From Estrella lausannensis (GTDB lineage Bacteria; Chlamydiota; Chlamydiia; Chlamydiales; Criblamydiaceae): a stretch of DNA of 64,000 nucleotides. The stretch is from the NCBI RefSeq assembly GCF_900000175.1, contig NZ_CWGJ01000012.1, forward strand, positions 248,001 through 312,000. The letters run 5' to 3'. The notes beneath the pieces were generated by a model. That model searched no databases. It was given only the letters and a program-made list of their open reading frames with translations, and had not been told where the DNA came from. Below, one piece after another: positions 26,591 to 34,883 of the stretch. Each line of letters opens with the position of its first letter. Position 1 is the first letter of the stretch. The position numbers and the translations under genes were made by a program.

Positions 26591-26639
26591 TATGCCGAAA
26601 GCGTCTCAAGATCTGGAATTTTGAGACAATTTCAGTATA
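26591..26639. repeat. Family A short derivative
   Basis: TATGCCGAAAGCGTCTCAAG joined to TTTTGAGACAATTTCAGTATA: same terminal-ends-only form as at 15626. It lies about 100 bp before lon. The rest of the 25776-26744 gap contains no recognisable gene. Confidence 0.7.
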
Positions 26640-26744
26640 AATAAATCTATTTTATACCCGACATTTACAATCGAATAAATGCGGTATTCAATAGCTTTTG
26701 GCGTCTCTCGGGGCTTTGAAGTTACAACTTAATTTAAGTGTGGT

Positions 26745-29321
26745 ATGGTGAAGGGGGCGTTAAAATCGGCGCTTCCGGATCGGAATAGTAAATGTGCGCA
26801 ACCGATTTCGAATAATAGCGGAGTTACTGGATTGGACGAAGAAAGAGAAAGCAAAGACTTTGAGACGGAAATCGAAAATGCTGTTATCAGCTCTCTCGAC
26901 GAGGGAAAGGCTAAAGCTGCCAAGCAGCCGGCTCCCCCCGAAGAGTTGGATATTTTCCCTATCGTAAAACGTCCCTTCTTTCCGGGAATGGCAGCGCCTG
27001 TGGTTGTCGACCCGGGCCCCTATTTTGACGTTATAAAAAAAATTGCCAAATCGGATCACAAATGCATCGGTCTTGTGCTGACAACGCAAGAAGATGCCGA
27101 TATCTACACTGCAACCTTCAAGGATCTCTACCCCATCGGCGTCGTCGCAAGAGTCCTTCGCGTCATTCCCATGGAGCAAGGAGGAGCTCAAGTCATCCTC
27201 AACATGGAAAAGCGCTTCGAGATCAAAACGGCTTCCAAAGAATCCAGGCCGTTAAAAGCGGTTGTCAAATTCCACGATGAGCCGAAAGAAATCTCAAAAG
27301 AGCTGAAAGCTTACTCAATCAGCATCATCTCCACCATCAAAGAGCTGCTTAAGCTAAACCCGCTTTTCAAAGAGGAACTGCAGATATTCTTAAGCCACTC
27401 CGATTTCACCGAGCCCGGTAAGCTGGCCGACTTTGCCGTCGCTTTGACGACAGCTTCCAGGGAAGAGCTACAGGATGTACTCTCCACATTCGACATCGGC
27501 AGCCGTGTGGACAAAGCGCTGAATCTGCTTAAAAACGAACTCGACTTAAGCCTTCTGCAAAACAACATCAACCAGAAAATCGAATCCACCATCTCTAAAA
27601 GCCAGAAAGATTTCTTTTTACGCGAACAGCTAAAGACAATCAAAAAAGAGCTGGGCATCGAACGAGATGACAAATCTCTCGACCGCGAAAAGTTCGAGCA
27701 ACGACTCAAGGGTAAGCATGTCCCCCCCGATGTCAAAACAGTCATTCAAGATGAGATGGACAAGCTAAGCGTTCTCGATGTGCAGTCAGCGGAATACGCC
27801 ATCTGCCGGGGATATCTTGACTGGCTGACGATCACGCCTTGGGGTGTTCACAGCAAAGAAAGCCATGACCTGAAATCAGCGAGCAAAATCCTGGCCGAAG
27901 ATCACTATGGCTTGGAAGACATCAAGGAGAGGATCCTGGAGTTTATCGGTGTTGGCAAACTGACAGGCGGGGTCAAGGGGAGCATCATCTGTCTCGCCGG
28001 GCCTCCGGGAGTCGGCAAGACCAGCATCGGCCGCAGCATCGCCAGAGCGCTAAACAGAAAGTTTTATCGCTTCTCCGTCGGCGGCATGCGCGATGAAGCC
28101 GAAATCAAAGGCCACAGAAGAACCTACATTGGAGCCATGCCGGGCAAGCTCATCCAGGCACTTAAATACACCCAGACGATGAACCCGGTCATCATGCTCG
28201 ATGAAGTGGACAAGATGGGTTCCAGCTATCAGGGCGATCCTGCTTCGGCGCTGCTTGAGGTTTTAGATCCGGAGCAGAACAAAGAGTTTCTGGACCACTA
28301 CCTTGATGTGCGCTGCGACCTGTCCAATGTTCTTTTCATCGTGACAGCCAACATATTGGACACCATCCCCCCCCCTCTGCTTGACAGGATGGAAGTCTTG
28401 AGGCTTTCGGGATATATCCTCGAAGAAAAAATCGAGATCGCAAAACGCTATTTGGTGCCAAGAAACAGAAAAGCGATGGGACTGAAAGCTAAAGACATCA
28501 ACTTTTCTAACGATGCCCTCAAAAAGATTATCAACGGCTATGCCTTGGAAGCCGGCGTACGTAACCTGGAAAACCAAATCAAAAAAGTTCTCAGAAAAGT
28601 TGCCGTCCGCATAGTTCAGGAAGAAGAGAAGGTAACGAGCGTCAAGAAAAAGGGCGGCAAAAAGCAAAAACCCAAAGAGATCCAACACAGGCTCACAAGT
28701 AAAAATGTCAGCGATTTTTTGGGTAAACCCATCCACTTGAGCGACCGTTTTTACGAGCAAACACCCGTCGGAGTTTGCACAGGCCTTGCCTGGACGTCAA
28801 TGGGCGGTGCGACGCTTTATGTCGAAGCGATCAAAGTCACCGGAGAAAAGACGGAGATGAAGCTGACCGGACAGGCCGGACAGGTCATGAAGGAATCCTC
28901 GGAAATTGCATGGAGCTACCTCCATAGCGCCCTGCATAAGTATGCGCCTTCCTACACCTTCTTCGCCAAAGCCCAGGTGCACATGCATATCCCGGAAGGG
29001 GCTACTCCCAAAGACGGCCCATCGGCCGGTATTACGATGGTGACAGCTCTTTTATCCCTGCTCACAGAAACTCCGGTTCTAGAAGACTTGGGGATGACGG
29101 GAGAGCTGACCCTGACAGGCCGGGTACTGCCGATTGGCGGCGTGCGCGAAAAACTAGTCGCAGCCAAGAGGGCGGGCCTTAAGACAATCATCTTTCCAAA
29201 AGACAACACCCGCGATATTGAAGAGCTTGCCGACTACATCAAAGAAGGGATGGATATCCGCTTTGTAGATCACTACGACGAGGTATTCAAAATCGCCTTT
29301 CCGGATAAGGCGGAGGAGTGA
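26745..29321 (+). CDS. lon: ATP-dependent protease Lon
   Basis: An 858-aa AAA+ serine protease that degrades damaged and regulatory proteins. The N-terminal substrate domain starts near residue 65 (LDIFPIVKRPFFPGMAAPVVV). The ATPase has P-loop GPPGVGKTSIGRSIA at about 419 and Walker B PVIMLDEVDKMG. The protease domain has the catalytic Ser in PKDGPSAGITM (about 759) and the catalytic Lys in REKLVAAKRAGLKT (about 802). The first 50 residues are not conserved, and the ATG at 26745 lacks a Shine-Dalgarno, so the true start may be further in. Its stop overlaps rfaE2 by 4 bp. It corresponds to CT344. Confidence 0.96.
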   Translation: MVKGALKSALPDRNSKCAQPISNNSGVTGLDEERESKDFETEIENAVISSLDEGKAKAAKQPAPPEELDIFPIVKRPFFPGMAAPVVVDPGPYFDVIKKIAKSDHKCIGLVLTTQEDADIYTATFKDLYPIGVVARVLRVIPMEQGGAQVILNMEKRFEIKTASKESRPLKAVVKFHDEPKEISKELKAYSISIISTIKELLKLNPLFKEELQIFLSHSDFTEPGKLADFAVALTTASREELQDVLSTFDIGSRVDKALNLLKNELDLSLLQNNINQKIESTISKSQKDFFLREQLKTIKKELGIERDDKSLDREKFEQRLKGKHVPPDVKTVIQDEMDKLSVLDVQSAEYAICRGYLDWLTITPWGVHSKESHDLKSASKILAEDHYGLEDIKERILEFIGVGKLTGGVKGSIICLAGPPGVGKTSIGRSIARALNRKFYRFSVGGMRDEAEIKGHRRTYIGAMPGKLIQALKYTQTMNPVIMLDEVDKMGSSYQGDPASALLEVLDPEQNKEFLDHYLDVRCDLSNVLFIVTANILDTIPPPLLDRMEVLRLSGYILEEKIEIAKRYLVPRNRKAMGLKAKDINFSNDALKKIINGYALEAGVRNLENQIKKVLRKVAVRIVQEEEKVTSVKKKGGKKQKPKEIQHRLTSKNVSDFLGKPIHLSDRFYEQTPVGVCTGLAWTSMGGATLYVEAIKVTGEKTEMKLTGQAGQVMKESSEIAWSYLHSALHKYAPSYTFFAKAQVHMHIPEGATPKDGPSAGITMVTALLSLLTETPVLEDLGMTGELTLTGRVLPIGGVREKLVAAKRAGLKTIIFPKDNTRDIEELADYIKEGMDIRFVDHYDEVFKIAFPDKAEE

Positions 29322-29860
29322 TGAACTTAAGGGACCCGAGGGTTTATATTCCCGAGGAGAATTTGCCGACGTGGGAGCAGGCGTCCCAGGGTATCATCAT
29401 CCCACGAGAAAAAGTGGAAGAGGTCGCCCTGAACTTGCGCCGGAGCGGTAAAACAATCGTCACGCTGAACGGATCGTTTGACCTGATGCACGCCGGCCAC
29501 CTCTATATGATCCACCGCGCCTCGCTTCTTGCTGATTGCCTGATACTTGCACTTAACACTGACAGGTCAATCCAGAATTATAAGAGCAAAGACAGACCCA
29601 TAGTTCCTTTGAAATGGCGGCTCCAAATGGCGGCCGCTCTCCGTTTCGTCTCTTACGTTACCTCATTTGATGAGCCCGACCCGCGTGCGATCTTGGAGTT
29701 AATCAAACCCGATATCCACGTCAATGGCGCGGAATGGGGACAAAACTGCATTGAAAGGGAAGTTGTAGAACGAAACGGTGGAAAGCTGCATATTGTCGAA
29801 AGGATCGAAGGACTCTCCACAACGGAACTGATTGCAAAAATTCAAACTCTCACCAGCTGA
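29318..29860 (+). CDS. rfaE2: D-glycero-beta-D-manno-heptose 1-phosphate adenylyltransferase-like protein
   Basis: A 180-aa nucleotidyltransferase of the cytidylyltransferase fold. The HxGH-type motif is in VTLNGSFDLMHAGHLYMI (residues about 46-63); later blocks NTDRSIQNYKSKDRPIVP, KWRLQMAAALRFVSYV and DIHVNGAEWGQ fit the RfaE domain 2 (HldE C-terminal) group that makes ADP-heptose for LPS core. The sugar-kinase domain is not attached and not nearby. Chlamydial LPS lacks heptose in the classic pathogens, so the substrate may differ. The ATG overlaps the lon stop (ATGA). Confidence 0.85.
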   Translation: MMNLRDPRVYIPEENLPTWEQASQGIIIPREKVEEVALNLRRSGKTIVTLNGSFDLMHAGHLYMIHRASLLADCLILALNTDRSIQNYKSKDRPIVPLKWRLQMAAALRFVSYVTSFDEPDPRAILELIKPDIHVNGAEWGQNCIEREVVERNGGKLHIVERIEGLSTTELIAKIQTLTS

Positions 29861-29871
29861 TAGGGAACCTG

Positions 29872-31035
29872 ATGCGACTGATCGGAAGATTCAAAGATCG
29901 AAGGGTAGCACTAACCTTCTCCAACTATCTCTTTTTCCAGGCAATCGAAAACGAGATCGACCCTTCGAGAGATGAAGAGCCAGCGGACACTGATGTCGAA
30001 TCCACAGTCTGGGTAGTCGATGAAGACCAGTTCGATACAGCCCTCCATTGGTACAACCTTTTCCAGTCAGATCCGGAGAATCCCCTGTTTAAAAGATCGG
30101 CGCCACCATCATTTATCCCCGAATTAGAAGAAGAGGAAGAGGAAGAAGAACCTCTCCCTGCTAAAGAATCGGGAAAGAAGCCAAAGCAAGAGCAGTTTTT
30201 CATCACCTATCTAATACTCCTGATCTGTTCTATGCTCTTTTTAGCGAGCGGTGTTGGCACTCCCCCTCTCCAAAAAATCCCGAAAAATGTCCCACTCACA
30301 CCGGTATTGATGCCGAACGTGGAGAAAACTCTTCTTTTCGACTATCCCCTGGCCTGGGAATACATTGACAGGCTGGTGGAAAACTACGGCGTCAAATCGC
30401 TTGAAGACCCCCAAAGCCTACCCAATGAAGGAAAGCTGCTCCTCTATCAATTCTACAACACCCCTTACTGGCAGGGTTATTATGATGAGATGCTGGCCGC
30501 ACTCTCCTCAGAGGTAAAACAAGACTCTCAATCCAAAAACGCCCCCCTATTTGAAAAAATACGCGAGGGCGAAGTGTGGCGACTCTTTACACCCTGCCTT
30601 CTCCACTTTGACCTCTTCCACATCTTCTTCAATATGATGTGGCTGATCGTACTGGGCCGGCAGATGGAAACAAAAATCGGAGGAGTGCGTTACACCCTCT
30701 TCATTGTTTTGACAGCCATTTTTTCTAACACCGCTCAGTATCTGATGAGCGGACCGAGCTTCCTCGGCTTTTCCGGTGTCGTCATGGCGATGATCGGATT
30801 CATCTACATGAGGCAGAGGCTGGCGATGTGGGAGGGTTACCAGCTGACCCGCTCGACGCTGCTTTTTGTGGCACTCTTCATCGGATCTATCCTGGGACTG
30901 CAGATCTTCTCTTTTATCTTAGAAATCACAGGAGTCAGCAGCTTTTCACCGCCGATCGCCAACACAGCACATATTGGCGGCGCCGTTGCGGGAGCGGCTC
31001 TAGGAACGCTCTCCTTTTTCGCACGAAAAAATTAA
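29872..31035 (+). CDS. Rhomboid-family intramembrane serine protease
   Basis: A 387-aa membrane protease. The cytoplasmic N-terminus (MRLIGRFKDRRVALTFSNYL) resembles the GlpG N-terminal domain and is followed by an acidic linker of glutamates (PELEEEEEEEEPLP). Membrane helices start near residue 105. The catalytic Ser is in FLGFSGVVMAMIGF and the His in NTAHIGGAVAGAALG; FHIFFNMMWLIVLGRQME is the conserved second-helix block (HxxxN). All active residues are present. A loop of about 100 residues between helices 1 and 2 is longer than in GlpG. It follows rfaE2 by 11 bp. Its last 36 bases overlap an opposing Nudix remnant. Confidence 0.93.
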   Translation: MRLIGRFKDRRVALTFSNYLFFQAIENEIDPSRDEEPADTDVESTVWVVDEDQFDTALHWYNLFQSDPENPLFKRSAPPSFIPELEEEEEEEEPLPAKESGKKPKQEQFFITYLILLICSMLFLASGVGTPPLQKIPKNVPLTPVLMPNVEKTLLFDYPLAWEYIDRLVENYGVKSLEDPQSLPNEGKLLLYQFYNTPYWQGYYDEMLAALSSEVKQDSQSKNAPLFEKIREGEVWRLFTPCLLHFDLFHIFFNMMWLIVLGRQMETKIGGVRYTLFIVLTAIFSNTAQYLMSGPSFLGFSGVVMAMIGFIYMRQRLAMWEGYQLTRSTLLFVALFIGSILGLQIFSFILEITGVSSFSPPIANTAHIGGAVAGAALGTLSFFARKN

Positions 31036-31260
31036 AACAACTTCTCCCTGCGAAAACCCGGTCTCTTCCCTGATTTCACGAAAAGCTGCCTGATAAGCCA
31101 TCTCTCCTTCATGCACTCCCTCCGATACCATCTGCCAGGTATCGGTCACGTATTTACTGATCCTGCGGATGAGGAGGCAGCGTTTGTCATCGTCACCTTG
31201 AGGGGCGACAAACCCGCTGATGCAAAGAGGAGAGATGAAAGAATTCTCATGCCAATCGAT
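31000..31260 (-). pseudogene. Nudix hydrolase remnant
   Basis: An open frame of 87 codons bounded by stops, without start codon. It reads CLLIRRISKYVTDTWQMVSE, then GVHEGEMAYQAAFREIREET and GFSQGEVVLIF. The REIREETGF element is an intact Nudix-box core (REUxEExGU), and WQMVSEGVHEGE corresponds to the usual W-x-V-P-G-G-x-x-E-x-G-E, with the first Gly replaced by Glu. The N-terminus and the C-terminal half are missing, and the frame ends inside the rhomboid gene. I read it as a truncated Nudix (dNTP pyrophosphohydrolase-like) gene left by a deletion. Confidence 0.65.
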
Positions 31261-31276
31261 TTAGATCAAAATAAAG

Positions 31277-32641
31277 CTAACTATCAATAACATAGTTCTC
31301 CTTAGTTTTAAGCCTCGCATAAGCCCACCCCAGAAAGAAGCCGAAGAGGGAAAGAATAACGCTCATGATCTCGCGTGGAAATTCTACGGGGTAGAACCGG
31401 AAGAGCACAAATCCAGCAGCTCCGAAGCAAATCGCCAGGAGAGATGCCTGCCTGGCACTGCCAAGCTGAAAGAGCGCAAAAACAACCGGGACAAAAAGGC
31501 AGCTGACCGACAGCTCATAACTTTGAATCAGCACATCGACGATGTTGTTGAATGCAAAAGCAAAGTAGATTGCGATCAGTGAAATGAGTGCCGTGAGCCA
31601 GCCCGCCCGCTTCATCCCGTCATCTCCCTTTGACAAATCGAGCGAGAAATCGCTTCCTATGTTTGATGCGATTGCATTCAAAAGCGAGGTTGCCGTGGAG
31701 ATAATGGCCGCCAAAATAGCACAACCGGCAAAGGCTGCGATATAGGGCGTTGTCGTCATTTCGATCACACTCATCAAGATGCTTCCTCCAGGAGTCGATT
31801 CGACCCCCTTAATGCGCGCCAACACTCCGAGGAGAACCGGGACAGTGCAAACTGCCATAGTGCCAGCACCTGCCAGTAAGGAGGCACAGGAGACAACTTC
31901 AGGAGACTTTCCGGCAAAACAGCGCTGCCCCATATCCTGCTCGATCAGCATAAACATGAGAGGCATCAGCAACCATCCCGTCGCTTTGGACGCAAGGGAA
32001 AAATCCAAAAACTCGCCTGCAGTCAAGAGACCTTGAGTGCCGCCGGAAGATAATGTCCATCCAAAGAGGAGGGCAAAAACGAGCGAAAAGAAAGCCGCCT
32101 GCACAAGATCTGTAGAGATCACAGCCTTTAACCCGCCGCGGGCCGTGTAGAGAATGACGATTCCCCAGAAAAGGATAAAGAGAGGGACGCTCTTCACTCC
32201 CAGGCTGACCATGAACTTGCTCGAGGCGATGATCTGCGCGACGAGCACCATGAACAGGGAGACAATCGAAAGGAGAGAGGCTGCCTTTCTTTGCACCGAT
32301 GAGCCGTACACTTTCTCAAACACTTCAGCGACCGTACTCACATTGAGAGTCGCTAACCTTCTTCCAAAACCAACCCCTAAAAGCACAAGGCCAAGGGAGG
32401 AGCCGAGGGGATAAAAAAGGACCGGCCAGCCGTACTGATAGGCCTCTTCAGCCGCCCCCAGAACAACGCCGCCTCCTACTTGGGTGGCCAAAAATGTCAT
32501 CGCCAAGGGGAAGAGGCTCACCTTTCTGTTTGCCAAAAAGTACTCTTCCTTTCCTTTCGGAGCTTTTGAAGAAAATCTCCCCACAATCCAGTAAAGAACC
32601 TGCAGTGTAAAAAGCAGAATGAGAAAGAATGTTGTGTCCAT
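31277..32641 (-). CDS. Sodium:solute symporter (SSS family)
   Basis: About 454 aa with roughly 12-13 membrane helices. The start is placed at 32641 (MDTTFFLILLFTLQ) because GAGGAGGTG precedes it within the end of the upstream gene; a longer frame to 32716 has no such signal. The SSS signature is seen in KEEYFLANRKVSLFPLAMT and FLATQVGGGVVLGAAEEAY, with a further block GGLKAVISTDLVQAAFFSL (the GG-x-KAVx-TD motif). Substrate cannot be read from sequence; it is the last gene of an operon with an amino-acid racemase-like enzyme, which suggests an amino-acid or related substrate. Confidence 0.9.
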   Translation of the reverse strand: MDTTFFLILLFTLQVLYWIVGRFSSKAPKGKEEYFLANRKVSLFPLAMTFLATQVGGGVVLGAAEEAYQYGWPVLFYPLGSSLGLVLLGVGFGRRLATLNVSTVAEVFEKVYGSSVQRKAASLLSIVSLFMVLVAQIIASSKFMVSLGVKSVPLFILFWGIVILYTARGGLKAVISTDLVQAAFFSLVFALLFGWTLSSGGTQGLLTAGEFLDFSLASKATGWLLMPLMFMLIEQDMGQRCFAGKSPEVVSCASLLAGAGTMAVCTVPVLLGVLARIKGVESTPGGSILMSVIEMTTTPYIAAFAGCAILAAIISTATSLLNAIASNIGSDFSLDLSKGDDGMKRAGWLTALISLIAIYFAFAFNNIVDVLIQSYELSVSCLFVPVVFALFQLGSARQASLLAICFGAAGFVLFRFYPVEFPREIMSVILSLFGFFLGWAYARLKTKENYVIDS

Positions 32642-32642
32642 C

Positions 32643-33524
32643 TTACACCTCCTCATTCTCTGTAGAGCATTTTCCCTCACCTCTAAGGTATCGGGACATC
32701 TCCCCCGGCCGGACATAGTCGCCGCTCCGAGTCAAGTAGGGCCTGCTATCTTCTCCATTCTGATACTTAAAGAAGAGGAAGGAGACTCGGATAGTTAAAG
32801 ATTCGACCTCTTCACCCAAATCCTTTTTAAGCCATTTGGGAAGGTCTTCCGAAAAGTTCCGGTAATATTTCCCTTCCCCTCCCGGAAGAACAAAGGCGGC
32901 GTTGACTAAAGAGCACCCCTCTTGAATAGCTTTTAGGGCAAGCCGGCGAACGAGGTAATACCCCTCTACATATTGCATGCAGGAATAGGCTTTTTTAAGA
33001 TCCATGCTTTTGATCGCATCCAGCAAGGACTCCCCATTGCCATAGAAAGCGTCTATGGTGATTCCTAAAGGTGCAAACCTTTCCGAAATTCGCATCAATT
33101 GCGTGTTGCTGGCAAGGCAGCCGCTCACCTCCCGATAGAGCTCTTCTCTCTTTCTTGCTTCTTTGCAAAACTGAAAGAAGGATGCCGAAGAGAGGGACTT
33201 AATCGATGCCGCGCTGACACGCGCTATCTCTGCAGTCAGCTCCGTCTCCTCTGTCATTTCAGAGACAGCTCTTCTAAAGCTCCACTCTTCCAGTGAGTAG
33301 AGGCAGAGGGTGATATCCCTCTTCTCTTCTAGCAGAGGCCGGATGATTCTATCTGTCATGAAAGCAGCCCCCGCTTTCGGCAACCCTTCAGGGCCCACAT
33401 ACCAGCAATAGATGGTGGCCGGGCCGCTTATTTTGGCCACTTCAGCCACCACCTTCTCTGCTGTCATCGTATTATTGGGACGCAAATCCACTTTAATGCT
33501 TCCCTGTACTGCACTGATACTCAT
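32643..33524 (-). CDS. Hypothetical protein in racemase/symporter operon
   Basis: A 293-aa soluble protein, family not recognised. It contains mixed alpha/beta composition and a possible nucleotide or phosphate loop-like LPGGEGKYYRNF, which is not a P-loop. It begins 1 bp after the racemase stop and its end carries the ribosome site of the symporter, so all three are translationally linked. Its job is probably linked to the same substrate (enzyme or regulator), but no reaction can be named. Confidence 0.7.
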   Translation of the reverse strand: MSISAVQGSIKVDLRPNNTMTAEKVVAEVAKISGPATIYCWYVGPEGLPKAGAAFMTDRIIRPLLEEKRDITLCLYSLEEWSFRRAVSEMTEETELTAEIARVSAASIKSLSSASFFQFCKEARKREELYREVSGCLASNTQLMRISERFAPLGITIDAFYGNGESLLDAIKSMDLKKAYSCMQYVEGYYLVRRLALKAIQEGCSLVNAAFVLPGGEGKYYRNFSEDLPKWLKKDLGEEVESLTIRVSFLFFKYQNGEDSRPYLTRSGDYVRPGEMSRYLRGEGKCSTENEEV

Positions 33525-33525
33525 A

Positions 33526-34200
33526 TTACTTCTCCTTATTATTAAAACTTTTCTCTATAACTTCTTGTGCTACGATCTCCAGAGGATCGATGATTTCACC
33601 CTCAAACCCGACAAGCCCCTCCTTGATCAGAGACAGCTCTGTACATCCGAGAACGAGGGGCAAATCAGGCCGTTCCACCGCCTCGACTATGCGCTTCAGC
33701 TCTCTCTTACAGAGGTCTAAATCCTCCCGTCTCAAAACTCGATCGATCAGAAGGTCGATTTCTCTTTGCACTTCCTTTCCGGGATAGACACTGGGAAAAC
33801 AAGCGCCATGCACATTTTTTTTAACGGATGTTGATGTTGAGAGAACCATCGCCCTCCTGCCCCTTACCCGCTCCCGAGTCATGAGCGGCATGTGGATGAT
33901 GGAGGCTCTCATTTCAGGCGACAAAAACGCGTGGACGGTGTTGCAGGCAATCGCGAGCACCTCCGCTCCTGTGCGTTTTAGGGTATCTAGAGCTCTTGTG
34001 AGTTCCCCTTTCAGGATCTCTTCCTGAACTGTGTCGGTCAGCATTTCCGAGAAGGGGAAACTAAACAGCGTCACCTGTGGAAAATCTCTGTCGCGTTGGC
34101 ATTGATATAGGCTGGACGCAAGCGCGAGCACGCGCTCGGTGAGCAACACCCCCGCCATGGGGCCGGCTCCGCCTACGATACCGATATTCTTCGGTTTCAT
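33526..34200 (-). CDS. Aspartate/glutamate racemase family protein
   Basis: A 224-aa Asp/Glu racemase-fold enzyme. The N-terminus GIVGGAGPMAGVLLTERV matches the family start (GxxGGxGPxAtxxf). The two catalytic cysteines are in VLAIACNTVHAF and VLGCTELSLI, so two-base proton transfer is possible. It is closer in look to YgeA/RacX-type broad racemases than to MurI. First gene of an operon with an unknown protein and an SSS symporter, and preceded by a His-rich leader peptide. D-amino-acid production or use is a reasonable inference; D-Glu for peptidoglycan is an attractive option because no murI is visible in the window. Confidence 0.85.
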   Translation of the reverse strand: MKPKNIGIVGGAGPMAGVLLTERVLALASSLYQCQRDRDFPQVTLFSFPFSEMLTDTVQEEILKGELTRALDTLKRTGAEVLAIACNTVHAFLSPEMRASIIHMPLMTRERVRGRRAMVLSTSTSVKKNVHGACFPSVYPGKEVQREIDLLIDRVLRREDLDLCKRELKRIVEAVERPDLPLVLGCTELSLIKEGLVGFEGEIIDPLEIVAQEVIEKSFNNKEK

Positions 34201-34270
34201 GGCAAAATCCTTGCATTGGCCGGGGTGGCAAAAGCTCCCCGGAAAATAATGATAAAAAATGGATTGCGGA

Positions 34271-34300
34271 AAAGAGCCTTCAGGCTTTTATGGAAAAGCC
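34271..34300 (-). promoter_or_regulatory. Two overlapping, mutually exclusive hairpins (attenuator candidate)
   Basis: On the minus strand GGCTTTT-CCAT-AAAAGCC (34300-34283) forms a 7-bp stem. The same AAAAGCC can instead pair with GGCTcTTTT (34286-34271) around a TGAA loop, followed by CTTTTCC. This alternative pairing lies between the leader peptide and the racemase gene. The second hairpin is short with a weak U-tract, so termination is uncertain. Confidence 0.4.
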
Positions 34301-34350
34301 AAAAACTTCTTTAGCGCGAACAAATAAATGTGTTTAGTCAGGAAAAAAAA

Positions 34351-34473
34351 TTATTGAGCTGAATGCTCGTGATGATGGGAAGGATGGATGGAAGAAACGA
34401 GAGCAGCAAAGAGGGTGAGCGGCGGCTTGCACTTGGAGCGCCTTATATTAAATTCAAACTGCGTGGTATTCAT
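34351..34473 (-). CDS. Histidine-rich leader peptide candidate (40 aa)
   Basis: A short frame beginning MNTTQFEFNIRRSKCK and ending SSIHPSHHHEHSAQ, with five His in eight residues just before the stop. AAAGG lies 6 nt before its ATG, and a TTGTTT-17-TAAAAT promoter (34518-34546) ends about 45 nt upstream. It precedes the racemase operon by 150 nt, and two alternative hairpins lie between. The layout recalls amino-acid-biosynthesis leader peptides such as HisL. The function is inferred only from layout; the peptide could also be a fortuitous frame. Confidence 0.45.
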   Translation of the reverse strand: MNTTQFEFNIRRSKCKPPLTLFAALVSSIHPSHHHEHSAQ

Positions 34474-34517
34474 ATAAAACCTTTGGTTTATAACGAGCCT
34501 CATGGGGCATTGGAACT

Positions 34518-34546
34518 ATTTTAGACAATATAGAACTTGAAAACAA
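34518..34546 (-). promoter_or_regulatory. Candidate promoter of the racemase operon
   Basis: On the minus strand TTGTTT (34546-34541), a 17-nt spacer and TAAAAT (34523-34518). It begins 6 bp from the end of a family A repeat. Confidence 0.55.
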
Positions 34547-34551
34547 GTAAT

Positions 34552-34715
34552 TATGCTGAAAGTGTTTCAAAATCTGGTTTTTGGCAAAGAGAAAACTCCC
34601 CAAGATTGAACGGTTGCATGTCACCTAATATTAGCAATATGAGGCAACTTGTAACCTTTCGATTCCGAGGCTTTCGCAGAGCCCGGATGCTAAATTTTGA
34701 GACACGTTCGGTATA
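34552..34715. repeat. Family A palindromic repeat
   Basis: It runs from TATGCTGAAAGTGTTTCAAA to GAGACACGTTCGGTATA with a central CACCTAATATTAGCAATATG. It is a near full-length but diverged copy in the divergent gap between the racemase operon and rnz. Confidence 0.75.
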
Positions 34716-34883
34716 AGCTCCTTCGAGGCGGACTCCTTCTTTATTTTTCAATAGAAAATCAATCGCCTCTCCACTAGAATGTTATCTTTTTTAGAGAACT
34801 TTGCTAGGTGCACGCGCTGTTTGCTCCACATGTAAAACAGTAAAAGTTTCAGCCGTGCGCCACTCAATTTTGGGAATTTTTCA

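Noticed and set aside
34551-34751. 66-aa minus-strand frame
   Set aside because: It is made of the family A repeat arms; the same residues appear in other repeat copies.
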